A stretch of 64,000 bases of DNA, taken from JAPPLB01 sp965204095. GTDB lineage: Bacteria > Acidobacteriota > Terriglobia > Bryobacterales > UBA6623. The stretch spans positions 1,054,001-1,118,000 of the forward strand of contig OZ241991.1 of the NCBI GenBank assembly GCA_965204095.1, read 5' to 3'. The translations under genes were made by a program, and so were the position numbers. The notes under the pieces are model-generated. The model was not told the DNA's origin and made no database searches. It worked only from the letters and a program-made list of their open reading frames with translations. Shown in pieces: positions 9,295 to 17,957 of this stretch (its first letter is position 1; every line of letters starts with the position of its first letter).

Positions 9295-10341
9295 GTGTAC
9301 GGTATCTGTAGTTCTGTGAATCGTCTGCTTGCGCGCGCCATCGTGGGGCTGACTCTCGTTGCCTCCCAGGCATTTGCCGTGGACTTGGTGCCCGACGCCT
9401 TGGGCGATTTCCTGCGTGAATCGGCGGAACCGATTTCTCCCGAGCAGCCGGACCTGTTTGACGAGTTCGGTTTCGAAGAGGGGCAGAGCGGGACCTATCG
9501 AACGCCGGATGGCCGGCGGCTCGAAGTCGAAGCCTATCGCTTCCAGGACGCCACAGGAAGCCTCGCGGCCTACCAATGGATCCGCCCCGCCGGCGGGGAC
9601 TTCGTGCCGTATGGCCAACGCGCGGTTCAGAAAGGCCGCACAACGGTCATTCACTTTGGCAATTTCGCGGTGCGGATGATCGGCGACGAGGCTTTCGGCG
9701 AACACATTGAGGCCATGCTGAGCTTTCTCCCGCGCGTGGCTCTGCAAGCAGAGCCGCCGGTCTTGAAGTATGTTCCTGAGCAAGACCTGATTCCGTTCTC
9801 GGGCCGTTATGTCCTGGGGCCTGAGTCGCTGACGGCGGTCGCATCGGAAGTGCCGCCTTCGGTTGCGGCGTTTCGCTACGGGACCGAAGCGCAATTTGTC
9901 CGGTACGAATCGGGGGCAGGCGAATTGCGGATGATTCTTTTCTATTACCCATCTCCTCAAATCGCGCGGGGGCAGTTGGAAGAGTTCGAGGCGCTGCCGG
10001 ATGTATTGGTGAAGCGCAGCGGGCCGCTGTTGGCGGCTGTTTTGTCGCCACCGACCGCCGATGCAGCCGAGCGACTGTTGTCACGCGTGCGGTATGTGGC
10101 CGAGATCACGGTCACCCATCGTACGGTAGGGCGTCATGAAGACCTTGCGACTCTGATCATCGACATCGTAATCTTCTGTGCCTTGCTGGCGCTGTTGATG
10201 ATCGTGGGAGGCGGGATCGTGGCCGGCTCGCGGATATTGGCTCGCCGTTTCTGGCCGAACTCGGTGCTGGCCCCTTCGGAATCGGACACCATGGTGCGGC
10301 TCGATTTGGAAGTACGGCCGGGAGGGAGAGGGCCGCGCTAG
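9295..10341 (+). CDS. Secreted/membrane-anchored DUF6599-like protein
   Basis: The product begins with a Sec signal (about LLARAIVGLTLVASQAFA) and ends with a transmembrane helix near residues 290-312 (IVIFCALLALLMIVGGGIVAG) plus a short cytoplasmic tail. In between, the pattern YGQRAVQ-like flanked by GTYRTPDGRRLEVEAYRFQDATGSLAAYQW and a later LPRV... resembles DUF6599 proteins of Acidobacteriota, whose function is unknown. The start is a GTG at 9295 or more likely the GTG at 9316, with GAGGAAA at 9278-9284 as a distant ribosome binding site. The family name is from memory of its sequence style and is not certain. Confidence 0.7.
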   Translation: MYGICSSVNRLLARAIVGLTLVASQAFAVDLVPDALGDFLRESAEPISPEQPDLFDEFGFEEGQSGTYRTPDGRRLEVEAYRFQDATGSLAAYQWIRPAGGDFVPYGQRAVQKGRTTVIHFGNFAVRMIGDEAFGEHIEAMLSFLPRVALQAEPPVLKYVPEQDLIPFSGRYVLGPESLTAVASEVPPSVAAFRYGTEAQFVRYESGAGELRMILFYYPSPQIARGQLEEFEALPDVLVKRSGPLLAAVLSPPTADAAERLLSRVRYVAEITVTHRTVGRHEDLATLIIDIVIFCALLALLMIVGGGIVAGSRILARRFWPNSVLAPSESDTMVRLDLEVRPGGRGPR

Positions 10342-10528
10342 CCGCATACGAAGCGGCGGCAGTTGGGTTACAGTCGGCCCTCGAGGCTCTTTCAGCTTCT
10401 ATAGGGCCGTGGGTATTTTCTGACACGAGTGCGAGTCGTAACGGACCGCCTGCTCAACGACCGCTCGGGCTCGTCTGTGGGCCCGAGAGCCGGAATGTTT
10501 TGTTTCTATTAGGAGTGGAATCTTAACT

Positions 10529-11008
10529 GTGCCGTTAGCGAACTGGAAATCGCAATCCTACGGGGTTGTGCAAAGCTTGCTCTATAACAACCCACATCGC
10601 GTGGTCGACTATCTTGTGCAAGGCAAGGATGGGAAGTGGCGGCAGCGGTCGGATACGCCGCCGCCCGTGCGTCGCCTCTTCGAGACGGAGGCGTCTGGGG
10701 AACGCACCTGCCTGCAGACGATCCAGTTCGTTCATCACGTGTTGATTCCTCCCGGAGGGCGGCACGTCCACGAACTGCATGTGCACCCGGACGCGGAAGA
10801 ACTGGTCATAGTCACGACGGGTACGGGCACGGCTACCGTGGGCGAGGAGGAGCATGGCGTGGCCGGCGGTGATGTGCTGTATATTCCCCCGAACGTGGAG
10901 CACGAGGTTCGCAATACGGGTGAGGGGATGTTGGGACTGATCTTCATCAATGTGCCCACGGGAGAGGGCCTGACGAAGTTGCAGGCCGCTCAGGAAGAGG
11001 GTCGCTAG
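10529..11008 (+). CDS. Cupin-domain protein
   Basis: A 159-residue single-domain cupin. Motif 1 is PPGGRHVHELHVHPDAEELVIVTTG, with three or four histidines and a glutamate for metal binding; motif 2 is GGDVLYIPPNVEHEVRNTG. Such small cupins are metal-dependent enzymes or sugar/metabolite-binding proteins; the substrate cannot be read from the sequence. It starts with GTG after AGGAG at about 10511-10515, a rather long spacing. The next gene follows after roughly 60 bases on the same strand. Confidence 0.85.
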   Translation: MPLANWKSQSYGVVQSLLYNNPHRVVDYLVQGKDGKWRQRSDTPPPVRRLFETEASGERTCLQTIQFVHHVLIPPGGRHVHELHVHPDAEELVIVTTGTGTATVGEEEHGVAGGDVLYIPPNVEHEVRNTGEGMLGLIFINVPTGEGLTKLQAAQEEGR

Positions 11009-11065
11009 GACACCCTTGTGGCTTCTAATCAAGCATTTCGGGCAATCAACATCCGGAGGAGCGGG

Positions 11066-11587
11066 ATGCGGCCGTCAATTCCCAAGCTGATCCTGATCGC
11101 GGCGCTCTTCATGGCGGCGGTTTCGGCGCAGACGGTTTCTGCGCCGGACGCGACCGAGCCCAACCCGAAGCTGACACCCGGCCAGGTCATCGCCATCCAG
11201 ATCAAGGCTTTGCGGAATAACGGCAAAATGCCCGATGACGGGGGAATCGCCATCACGTTCAACTTCGCGTCGCCTGCCAATCGAAGGATGACCGGGCCGC
11301 TGCCGCGATTCATCCAGATGTTGAAAAACCCGCTCTACAAAATCATGCTCGACTTCGAACGCTATGAGGCGGGGCCGATCGAGAGGTCGGGCGACGAAGC
11401 GCAGCAGCGGGTGACCTTGATCGATGCCGAGGGAAATCGAGCGATTTTTCTGTGGATACTTTCGAAGCAGAAGCAGGCGCCCTACGAGAACTGCTGGATG
11501 ACCGACTCGGTGCACCGCATCAATCCGGAACACGAAAAGCCGCTCGTGGCGCAGTTGGCGACGCCTGGTGTCTTTGAGGTGGAGTGA
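11066..11587 (+). CDS. Secreted DUF4864-like protein
   Basis: A protein of about 173 residues. I place the start at ATG 11066 because GGAGGA lies six bases upstream (11055-11060) and because it yields a clean signal peptide (IPKLILIAALFMAAVSA). The mature part, GQVIAIQIKALRNNG...FASPANRRMTGPLPRFIQMLKNPLYKIML and later ENCWMTDSVHRI, matches the layout of DUF4864 proteins, small alpha+beta domains of unknown role. It is probably periplasmic. It lies just downstream of the cupin gene. Confidence 0.72.
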   Translation: MRPSIPKLILIAALFMAAVSAQTVSAPDATEPNPKLTPGQVIAIQIKALRNNGKMPDDGGIAITFNFASPANRRMTGPLPRFIQMLKNPLYKIMLDFERYEAGPIERSGDEAQQRVTLIDAEGNRAIFLWILSKQKQAPYENCWMTDSVHRINPEHEKPLVAQLATPGVFEVE

Positions 11588-11617
11588 GGAGGCTCAGTGC
11601 GCCCGGTGTGTTGATTG

Positions 11618-12304
11618 TCAGTTGTCGTCGGTCAACGCCAGGAAGCGGTCAATCACACGGCGGACGAACAGGCGCGTCTCGTTGAAGGGGGGAAGGCCGT
11701 TGTAGTTATCGACCCGGCCCGGCCCTGCGTTGTACGCGGCGAGCGCGAGCAGAAGGGATTCGGGAGACTCGCGGTAGCGGTCGAGGAGTTGCCGCAGATA
11801 CATCGTGCCGCCGCGAACGTTTTCGCCGGGGTTACGGCGGTCGGAGACCTGAAGGTCCCGAGCGGTCCCCGGCATCAGTTGCATCAGCCCAACGGCTCCC
11901 TTGGATGACACCGCATCGGCATCGTAGGCGGATTCTGCGGCGATCACGCTGTGCACGAGGGCTTCGGGCAGACCCGATTCCGCGGAGAACCGAGCCACGA
12001 TTTCACCGAGCGTCTCTTCCTTCCCTGATTCCTGGTCAGGGTTCGTGGCTTCGGGAATCCGGTCGTCCGGCTCGAAGCGGGTGACCGCCTCACGGGGAAT
12101 CCGCATCGTTCCGCCTCCTCTGGTGAAAAGCGTAACCTGATCGCCTTCGACCTCGTGACGTTCTGCTTGGATGCGGTAACCCGTCGTCAGCACGGCGAAC
12201 TCGCCGGCGATACCCGACCCGGCAAGCAGCAGTGCCGCAAAAACGGGACGCAGCAACATTGCCGGCAGCATTCGGCTTGACTTTCTTCGGGTGACTGCAA
12301 CCAC
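11618..12304 (-). CDS. Lytic transglycosylase (SLT domain), periplasmic
   Basis: The C-terminal half is a goose-lysozyme-like SLT domain: catalytic Glu about 124 in AAESAYDADAVSSKGAVGLMQLMPGTA, then NIRGG-like NVRGGTMYLRQLLDRY and ALAAYNAGPGRVDNYNGLPP. Enzymes of this type cleave the glycan strand of peptidoglycan to give 1,6-anhydro-muramic ends. The N-terminus has a signal peptide (VFAALLLAGSGIAG) followed by a small basic/beta region (GYRIQAERHEVEGDQVTLF) seen in several acidobacterial versions. It is divergent from threonine synthase, with about 14 bases between start codons. Confidence 0.92.
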   Translation of the reverse strand: MVAVTRRKSSRMLPAMLLRPVFAALLLAGSGIAGEFAVLTTGYRIQAERHEVEGDQVTLFTRGGGTMRIPREAVTRFEPDDRIPEATNPDQESGKEETLGEIVARFSAESGLPEALVHSVIAAESAYDADAVSSKGAVGLMQLMPGTARDLQVSDRRNPGENVRGGTMYLRQLLDRYRESPESLLLALAAYNAGPGRVDNYNGLPPFNETRLFVRRVIDRFLALTDDN

Positions 12305-12318
12305 GATATACCAATAGT

Positions 12319-13542
12319 ATGACGTTCATTTCGCACCTGTCGTGCAGCAAGACCGGCGAGCGATTCACCGCCGGAAAGATCCATAACCTGTCGCCGAGCG
12401 GGGCGCCGATGCTGGTTCATTACGACCTGGAGAAGGCTCGGTCGGCGCTGACGATCGAATCCATCGCCGCGGGCGTGAGCTCGATGTGGCGATATGGTCC
12501 GCTGCTGCCGGTTGCGGATCCCGCGAACATTGTGTCGCTCGGTGAAGGGTGGACTCCGCTGATTCCGACCCCGAGGCTCGGTGTTCGACTTGGGGTCGAC
12601 AAGCTCTGGATCAAGGACGAGGGACAGAACCCGACAGGGACGTTCAAGGCTCGGGGGATGTCGTGCGCGGTGTCGATGGCGAAAGAGCTGGGCGTGACGA
12701 AACTTGCCGCACCCTCGGCGGGAAACGCCGGCGGAGCCATGGCCGCCTACGGCGCCGCTGCCTGCATGGAAGTGAATGTATTCATGCCTCGCGACGTGCC
12801 CGAGGCGAACTATGTCGAGTGCAAGATGGCGGGCGCGAATACCACGCTCGTGGACGGGCTGATCAGCGACTGCGGAAGGATCGTTGCCGAGCGCAAGGAT
12901 GCCGAGGGGTGGTACGACGTATCGACCTTGAAGGAGCCTTACCGCATTGAAGGCAAGAAGACGATGGGGCTTGAACTTGCCGAGCAGATGGGGTGGAGAA
13001 TGCCCGATGCCGTTTTCTATCCCACCGGCGGCGGCGTCGGGATGATCGGGATGTGGAAGGCTTTCGACGAGTTGGAGCAACTGGGCTGGATCGACTCGAA
13101 GAGGCCGAAGATGATCTGCGTGCAGGCGGCGGGGTGTGCTCCGATCGTGAAGGCCTTTGAAGAGGGCCGCGAAGATTCGCAGTTCTGGGAAAACGCGGCC
13201 ACACTGGCGAGCGGCTTGCGGGTTCCGAAGGCGCTCGGGGACTTCCTCGTTTTGAAAGCGGTCCGCGAAAGCGGCGGCGCCTGCGTTGCGGTCTCCGACC
13301 AGGACCTCCTCGAAGCCGGCATCTGGCTGGCCGAAGCCGAGGGCCTCTTCGTGGCTCCGGAAGGATCGGCCTGTGTCGCGGCTCTGGATCAGCTCCTCAA
13401 GAGCGGCTTCTTGAAGAAGAGCGATGAAGTCGTGATCTACAACACCGGGACGGGATACAAATACCTCCAGAATTGGTCGACGCTCTATACGCTGGAGGCG
13501 ACGGATGAGGAGCGGCAAGGCGGGATGATCCTGCCTCGCTAG
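12319..13542 (+). CDS. thrC: Threonine synthase
   Basis: A fold-type II PLP enzyme of 407 residues converting O-phosphohomoserine to threonine. The PLP lysine is in NPTGTFKARG (Lys about 110), and the phosphate-binding TGGGVGMIGMWKAF loop and VSLGEGWTPLIPTPRLG are typical. The N-terminal LSCSKTGERFTAG is the class II-style zinc-finger-like start of archaeal/plant-type enzymes. No other threonine-pathway gene is adjacent. Confidence 0.95.
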   Translation: MTFISHLSCSKTGERFTAGKIHNLSPSGAPMLVHYDLEKARSALTIESIAAGVSSMWRYGPLLPVADPANIVSLGEGWTPLIPTPRLGVRLGVDKLWIKDEGQNPTGTFKARGMSCAVSMAKELGVTKLAAPSAGNAGGAMAAYGAAACMEVNVFMPRDVPEANYVECKMAGANTTLVDGLISDCGRIVAERKDAEGWYDVSTLKEPYRIEGKKTMGLELAEQMGWRMPDAVFYPTGGGVGMIGMWKAFDELEQLGWIDSKRPKMICVQAAGCAPIVKAFEEGREDSQFWENAATLASGLRVPKALGDFLVLKAVRESGGACVAVSDQDLLEAGIWLAEAEGLFVAPEGSACVAALDQLLKSGFLKKSDEVVIYNTGTGYKYLQNWSTLYTLEATDEERQGGMILPR

Positions 13543-13570
13543 AAAGCAGGCAGCCGATCTCAACGGCAGG

Positions 13571-14671
13571 CTATTCTTCAGGCCCCAGTTGCAGCGGTTT
13601 GTCGTATCCGGTCATCTCCAGATAGCCGGCGCCGGTGATGGGCTTCCCCGCCTTTTGCCCTGAGAAGTTCATCGCTCCTTCCCAGTAGCTGGGGCCGACG
13701 CGCCGCTTGCTGACAACTTCCTGATCGTCAAGCTCGGTAGTGCCGGTGAGATCGAGAGCGAGACCGGGAATCTCGACTTTCCACATGAGGGGATAGACCC
13801 CGCCGGTTGTGGGGCTCCTCCAATCCGAGTCCGCGCCGGGCGTCATCTGGATTTCGCTCCAGGCAAGATGCCGGGCGCGGCCGTCGGCGTCGATGTAGGT
13901 TCCCGAGGAATGTGGGTCGGCTGTGCCGTCGGAGCGCCTCATTCGGTAGAGCATGAGCTCTGATTCGTCGTCGAGTTGAATGCTCATCCAATCCCAACCG
14001 ATTTGGTCGGTGCCGAGACTGTCGGTGGAGAACTCGTGGTCCATCCAGGCGAGCCCCTTGACGTCGAAGGATTCGCTCCGCAGCACGAGCGAGCCGTTGG
14101 CGGCAAGCCGCGTGAACGAGATGTAGTGCGAGGCCTTCCCTTCCCCGGCCGCCTTTTGACTGATGCCATCGGCGCCGTGAATGACGGGCGGCTTGAGCGG
14201 GCTCAGGTCGAGTTCGAGCGAGAACTCATCGGCGTAGGCTGTCAGGCGCTGAGTGCCTTTGGGCATGGCGGGTTCGAGCCATTGAACCCGCCAGTTGCCG
14301 TTCCAGATGAGGGCTTTTTCGGCATCGACGCCTGCCAGGCCCGGTCCGGTGCGATTCAAGCGATCCGTTTTGTGGAAGCGTTGGCCTTCGATATCGCTCA
14401 GCGTGAGATGCGCGAGGTAGAGGTCGCGGATGTTCCAGGACGAGTCGCCGCCGGACTCTTCGCGAACGGCGTATCGGAAGAAGGTCAGCTCGAAGCCGAA
14501 TCGGCGGCCTTGCCGGGTGTGCAGATTGCCGGTGTAGTACCACCACTCCGTCTCGAAGTTGGGATGGCTGAAGTGGTCGCGCGGGAATTGGTAGTCGTAG
14601 CCGGGGCGCGCGGCGTCGAAGCCCAGTGCGGCCGTCGCCGCCATCATCACGATGCAGAAAGCCCGTTTCAT
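13571..14671 (-). CDS. AttH/CrtC-like lipocalin-fold secreted protein
   Basis: After a signal peptide (KRAFCIVMMAATAALG) the protein shows the AttH/carotenoid 1,2-hydratase signature: FPRDHFSHPNFETEWWYYTGNLHTRQGRRFGFELTFFR in pieces, WMDHEFSTDSLG, and WDWMSIQLDDESELMLYRMR. Proteins of this family are encoded next to MacB/LolCDE-like exporters. The ATG at 14669-14671 overlaps the TGA of the upstream permease gene (ATGA), so I place the start there rather than at the longer open frame. It is the third gene of an ABC-FtsX-AttH operon; the cargo is unknown. Confidence 0.9.
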   Translation of the reverse strand: MKRAFCIVMMAATAALGFDAARPGYDYQFPRDHFSHPNFETEWWYYTGNLHTRQGRRFGFELTFFRYAVREESGGDSSWNIRDLYLAHLTLSDIEGQRFHKTDRLNRTGPGLAGVDAEKALIWNGNWRVQWLEPAMPKGTQRLTAYADEFSLELDLSPLKPPVIHGADGISQKAAGEGKASHYISFTRLAANGSLVLRSESFDVKGLAWMDHEFSTDSLGTDQIGWDWMSIQLDDESELMLYRMRRSDGTADPHSSGTYIDADGRARHLAWSEIQMTPGADSDWRSPTTGGVYPLMWKVEIPGLALDLTGTTELDDQEVVSKRRVGPSYWEGAMNFSGQKAGKPITGAGYLEMTGYDKPLQLGPEE

Positions 14672-17202
14672 TCTTCGTGGACGACCTCGATCGGATTCAA
14701 TCGCGCCGCCACGCGGGCCGGATAGATGCCGGCAATCAAGGCAGCGGCGTAGATGAATGAGAGTGCGCCGAACAGCATCGCCGCGGGCCAATGGAATTGG
14801 ATCGTCCAACCAAAGGATTGCTTGTTCACGACGAAGATCAGGACCAGCGAGAGCAGCGACCCGAGCAGAAGTCCGATGGCGTTGGAAAACAACCCGATCA
14901 ATCCCGATTCGAAAAGGACCAACCCCCGTACCTGTCCTTGGGAGGCCCCGAGGAAGCGCAGGACGCCGATCTCGCCCCGGCGATCGATCACGAGCGCCAC
15001 GAGCGCGCCGGCCATGCCAAGTATGGCTACGACGATGGCGATTACTTCCAGGGCGTAGGTGATCGTAAAGGTGCGGTCGAAGACCTCCAAGGCGCGTGTG
15101 CGGAGGGTTCGATGGTCTGCGACCGTGACGCTATGGCTCCCCGCCGCTTTCTCGATGGATGGGCGGGCGCTCTCGGGGTCGACACCCTCGGCGAGATAGA
15201 TGGCGAGATTGCTCGCGGAGGGGTCGGGGAGGTATTTGAGGATCGTCTTGCGGTCGACGATGACCGCGCCGCCTTCGTTCGAGTAGTCGTAGTACACGCC
15301 CACAATCTCTAGAGCCGCCATCCTGCCGCCGAGCGGAAGACGCAGAGTGTCGCCGACCCCGAGTCCGTGGCGGTTGGAAAAGGTTTCGGTGATAATGACG
15401 CGGTCGCCGCTGCCGAGCGCCGTCAGCACGTCCTTGCTCGAGGAGCCGTCCAGGAAGCCCAGCCTGCCGTGACGAATGAGGACTTCGCTTTGTCCCGAGC
15501 CGATGATCGAGGGTCGACCTTCATAGCGGATCTCGTAGGCCCGGAAGCGGTCTACGGCCTCGACCTGCGGCAGGACCTCGATGCGGTCGGCGACGGCCGG
15601 GTCCATCGTCGGATATTGGCGGGCTTCCCGTTGGCCGGCGGTTCGGAGGTAGAAGTCGGCGCGAAGGCGTTCGTCGAGCCATACGATGACCGTGGCGCGG
15701 TAGCTGCCGACCATGATGCTCACGCTGACAAGCATGGCGACCGCGGTGGAAAGCGCGGCGACGAGCACCGAAGTCCGAGCCGGCGACGCGGACAGGCTGC
15801 GTGGCGCCAGGATGCCTTGCGCGCCGAAGATGGCCCGCAGCAAGGGCGAAAGCAGCCGCGTAAGGGCGTTCACCATGGCCGGCGTTGCCAGGGCGGTCGC
15901 CGCGATGATCAGCACGGCGGAGAGGTAGCCGAAAAGGGGCATTCCCCCAACGGGATCGAGTAGGGCGGCCCCCCACGAACCCGCTGCAAGCAGGCTTGCA
16001 TAGGCGAGGTAGCGGCCGATTCGGAGACGGGCTGTGGTCTCATGCCGTCCCCGCGCCATCGCTTCGGAAGGAGCGACGCTGGCCGCTTCCCGCGCGGGAG
16101 CGAGCGCGGCCAACAACGACACGCCAACGCCCGAAGCAACGGCCACGAGTAGAGATCCGGGCGTGAAGAGGATTTCGCCAGGGGTGCTGCTCACGTAAAG
16201 CGACCGCACGGTCGCGGCCATCAGGTCAACGGCGCCGTCGGCCATCAGCCAACCGAGCACAATGCCGATCGCTGTTCCCACGGCGCCGAGGAAGCCAGCC
16301 TCCCCCAGAAAGGCCATTGTCACGGCGTTGCGCCCAGCGCCGAGGGCACGCATGACGCCGATTTCGTTGCGCCTCCGGACGACGGAGATCGCGATCGTGT
16401 TGTAGATCAGGAAAGCGCCGACGATGAGCGAGATGTAGCTGAGCACGCGCACATTCCAGCGAAACGCACTCAGCATCTTGCGGTTCTCATCGCTGCGCGA
16501 CCCCTGGCGGCTGAGCGTGACGCCCTCGGGCAACGCGGCTGTGATGATCGATTCCCAGTCACGGTCATCATGCGGAGGAACGAAGACTTCGATCCGGTCC
16601 AGTCGCCCCTCTTTCCCGAATACTCTCTGCGCGGCGTCGATGTCCATCACGACGATGTTCGAGCGCGAGGCGCCGTTTTCTGCGGACACGTCGAGGATGC
16701 CGTGCACCGAGAACTCGCGGGTCTGGTCGTTCATGGTCAACCGCAGCTTCCGTCCGGTTTCGGGAACCAGGGCGCTGCCGGCCCAGACGCTGTCATCGGC
16801 CGTGAGTTGCTCAAGGTCGAAACCCTCCGTCCGAGCGATGCCATCCAGCGACCGGTCGCCGATCAGATCGAACCCGAATACCGGCACGCTGACGCGGTCG
16901 GGCGCTAGCCAAGCGTAGCCCTCGATGCGTGGAAAGAACTGAAGAGGATGCGGCAGCGCCTGCAATCCAGCGAGAAGTTTCTCGTCAAGGCCCCCGACCG
17001 CGCTGATTTCGTAATCGGCGTCTCCGGTGAGGGTTTCCAGCGACGACTGGAACGAGCCGGTTGCGGCGCTGCCCGCCAGATGGATGGCGACGACGACCGC
17101 CACGCCCAGTGCGACGGCAAAGATCGTGAGCGCGGTGCGAACCGGCTCGCGGCCCAGCGGCCGCACGATCAGCCGGACGAAGAGAACCGAAGCGGCGGTC
17201 AA
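14668..17202 (-). CDS. FtsX-like ABC transporter permease (two-module, AttFG/YbbP type)
   Basis: A permease of about 844 residues. An N-terminal helix (ALTIFAVALGVAVVVAIHLAG) is followed by a MacB-like periplasmic domain, then FtsX helices (ISLIVGAFLIYNTIAISVVRRRNEIGVMRALGA). A second half repeats the plan with VLVAALSTAVAMLVSVSIMVG and a terminal FtsX block (RRGEIGVLRFLGASQGQVRGLVLFE in pieces). I place the start at TTG 17200-17202, which overlaps the stop of the ATPase gene (TTGA) and begins MTAASVLFVRLIVRPLGREP; the longer frame would put unlike, arginine-rich sequence in front. Such permeases move lipids, lipoproteins or peptides rather than importing nutrients. Confidence 0.92.
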   Translation of the reverse strand: MTAASVLFVRLIVRPLGREPVRTALTIFAVALGVAVVVAIHLAGSAATGSFQSSLETLTGDADYEISAVGGLDEKLLAGLQALPHPLQFFPRIEGYAWLAPDRVSVPVFGFDLIGDRSLDGIARTEGFDLEQLTADDSVWAGSALVPETGRKLRLTMNDQTREFSVHGILDVSAENGASRSNIVVMDIDAAQRVFGKEGRLDRIEVFVPPHDDRDWESIITAALPEGVTLSRQGSRSDENRKMLSAFRWNVRVLSYISLIVGAFLIYNTIAISVVRRRNEIGVMRALGAGRNAVTMAFLGEAGFLGAVGTAIGIVLGWLMADGAVDLMAATVRSLYVSSTPGEILFTPGSLLVAVASGVGVSLLAALAPAREAASVAPSEAMARGRHETTARLRIGRYLAYASLLAAGSWGAALLDPVGGMPLFGYLSAVLIIAATALATPAMVNALTRLLSPLLRAIFGAQGILAPRSLSASPARTSVLVAALSTAVAMLVSVSIMVGSYRATVIVWLDERLRADFYLRTAGQREARQYPTMDPAVADRIEVLPQVEAVDRFRAYEIRYEGRPSIIGSGQSEVLIRHGRLGFLDGSSSKDVLTALGSGDRVIITETFSNRHGLGVGDTLRLPLGGRMAALEIVGVYYDYSNEGGAVIVDRKTILKYLPDPSASNLAIYLAEGVDPESARPSIEKAAGSHSVTVADHRTLRTRALEVFDRTFTITYALEVIAIVVAILGMAGALVALVIDRRGEIGVLRFLGASQGQVRGLVLFESGLIGLFSNAIGLLLGSLLSLVLIFVVNKQSFGWTIQFHWPAAMLFGALSFIYAAALIAGIYPARVAARLNPIEVVHEE

Positions 17203-17876
17203 GCGGGACGGATCTCCTCGACGCGGCCGTCTCGAAGCTGGACGATACGGTCGGTGACGCCGGCGGCTTCCAGGCTGTGCGTCGCCATCACCACCGCCGT
17301 CCCCCATTCGTCGGCGGTACGCCGCAGCAGCTTGATCACGATGTCCGCGCTGGTCGAATCGAGATTGCCGATCGGCTCATCGGCCAGCAGAAGTTTCGGC
17401 GAGTGAACGAGCGCTCGGGCGATGGCGACGCGCTGCATCTGGCCTCCGGATAGTTGATGCGGTAGGCGATCGGCGAGTTCGCCCATTTCGACCCAGCGAA
17501 GCTTTTCCAGAGCTTGTCGGCGGTTGGATGTTTGCCCGCAGAGCAGCAGCGGCAATTCGACGTTCTCGATGGCCGAGAGCGTCGGCAAAAGCTGGAAGAA
17601 CTGGAAGACGAATCCGACTTGGCAGCGGCGGATCTCGGTGAGCTGCGTGTCGGCGAGGCCGGTCGTGCTGACGCCGTTGATATGAACGGCGCCGCTGGTC
17701 GGGAAATCCATCGCTCCCGAAAGATTCAGAAGAGTGGATTTGCCGCAGCCGCTGCGCCCGACGACGGAGATGAACTCACCGGCCTCGACCGCAAGCGAGA
17801 CGTTGTCGAGGGCCACGATGTCCTGGTTGTCCGATCGGTAGTGTTTCGTGACGCTCTCGAGCAGAAGGAGGGACAT
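17199..17876 (-). CDS. ABC transporter ATP-binding protein (LolD/MacB class)
   Basis: A complete 225-residue ATPase: Walker A VGRSGCGKSTLLN (about 39-51), Q-loop FQFFQLLPTLSAIENVELPL typical of MacB/LolD exporters, signature LSGGQMQRVAIARAL, Walker B KLLLADEPIGNLDS and the H-switch MATHSLEAA. It is the first gene of the operon with the FtsX permease and AttH-like protein, whose start overlaps its stop. It powers mechanotransmission-type export. Confidence 0.95.
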   Translation of the reverse strand: MSLLLLESVTKHYRSDNQDIVALDNVSLAVEAGEFISVVGRSGCGKSTLLNLSGAMDFPTSGAVHINGVSTTGLADTQLTEIRRCQVGFVFQFFQLLPTLSAIENVELPLLLCGQTSNRRQALEKLRWVEMGELADRLPHQLSGGQMQRVAIARALVHSPKLLLADEPIGNLDSTSADIVIKLLRRTADEWGTAVVMATHSLEAAGVTDRIVQLRDGRVEEIRPA

Positions 17877-17957
17877 CAGGGGGCAGGCTGGACCTCTGTT
17901 TCAAGTGTAGCGGGCGGTCGGCATGGGCACGTCGAGGGCTGGCCTGACCCGTCGCGC

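Noticed and set aside
12187..13563. A 458-codon frame antisense to threonine synthase
   Set aside because: Histidine/arginine-rich composition, no family motifs, and thrC on the other strand is certain.
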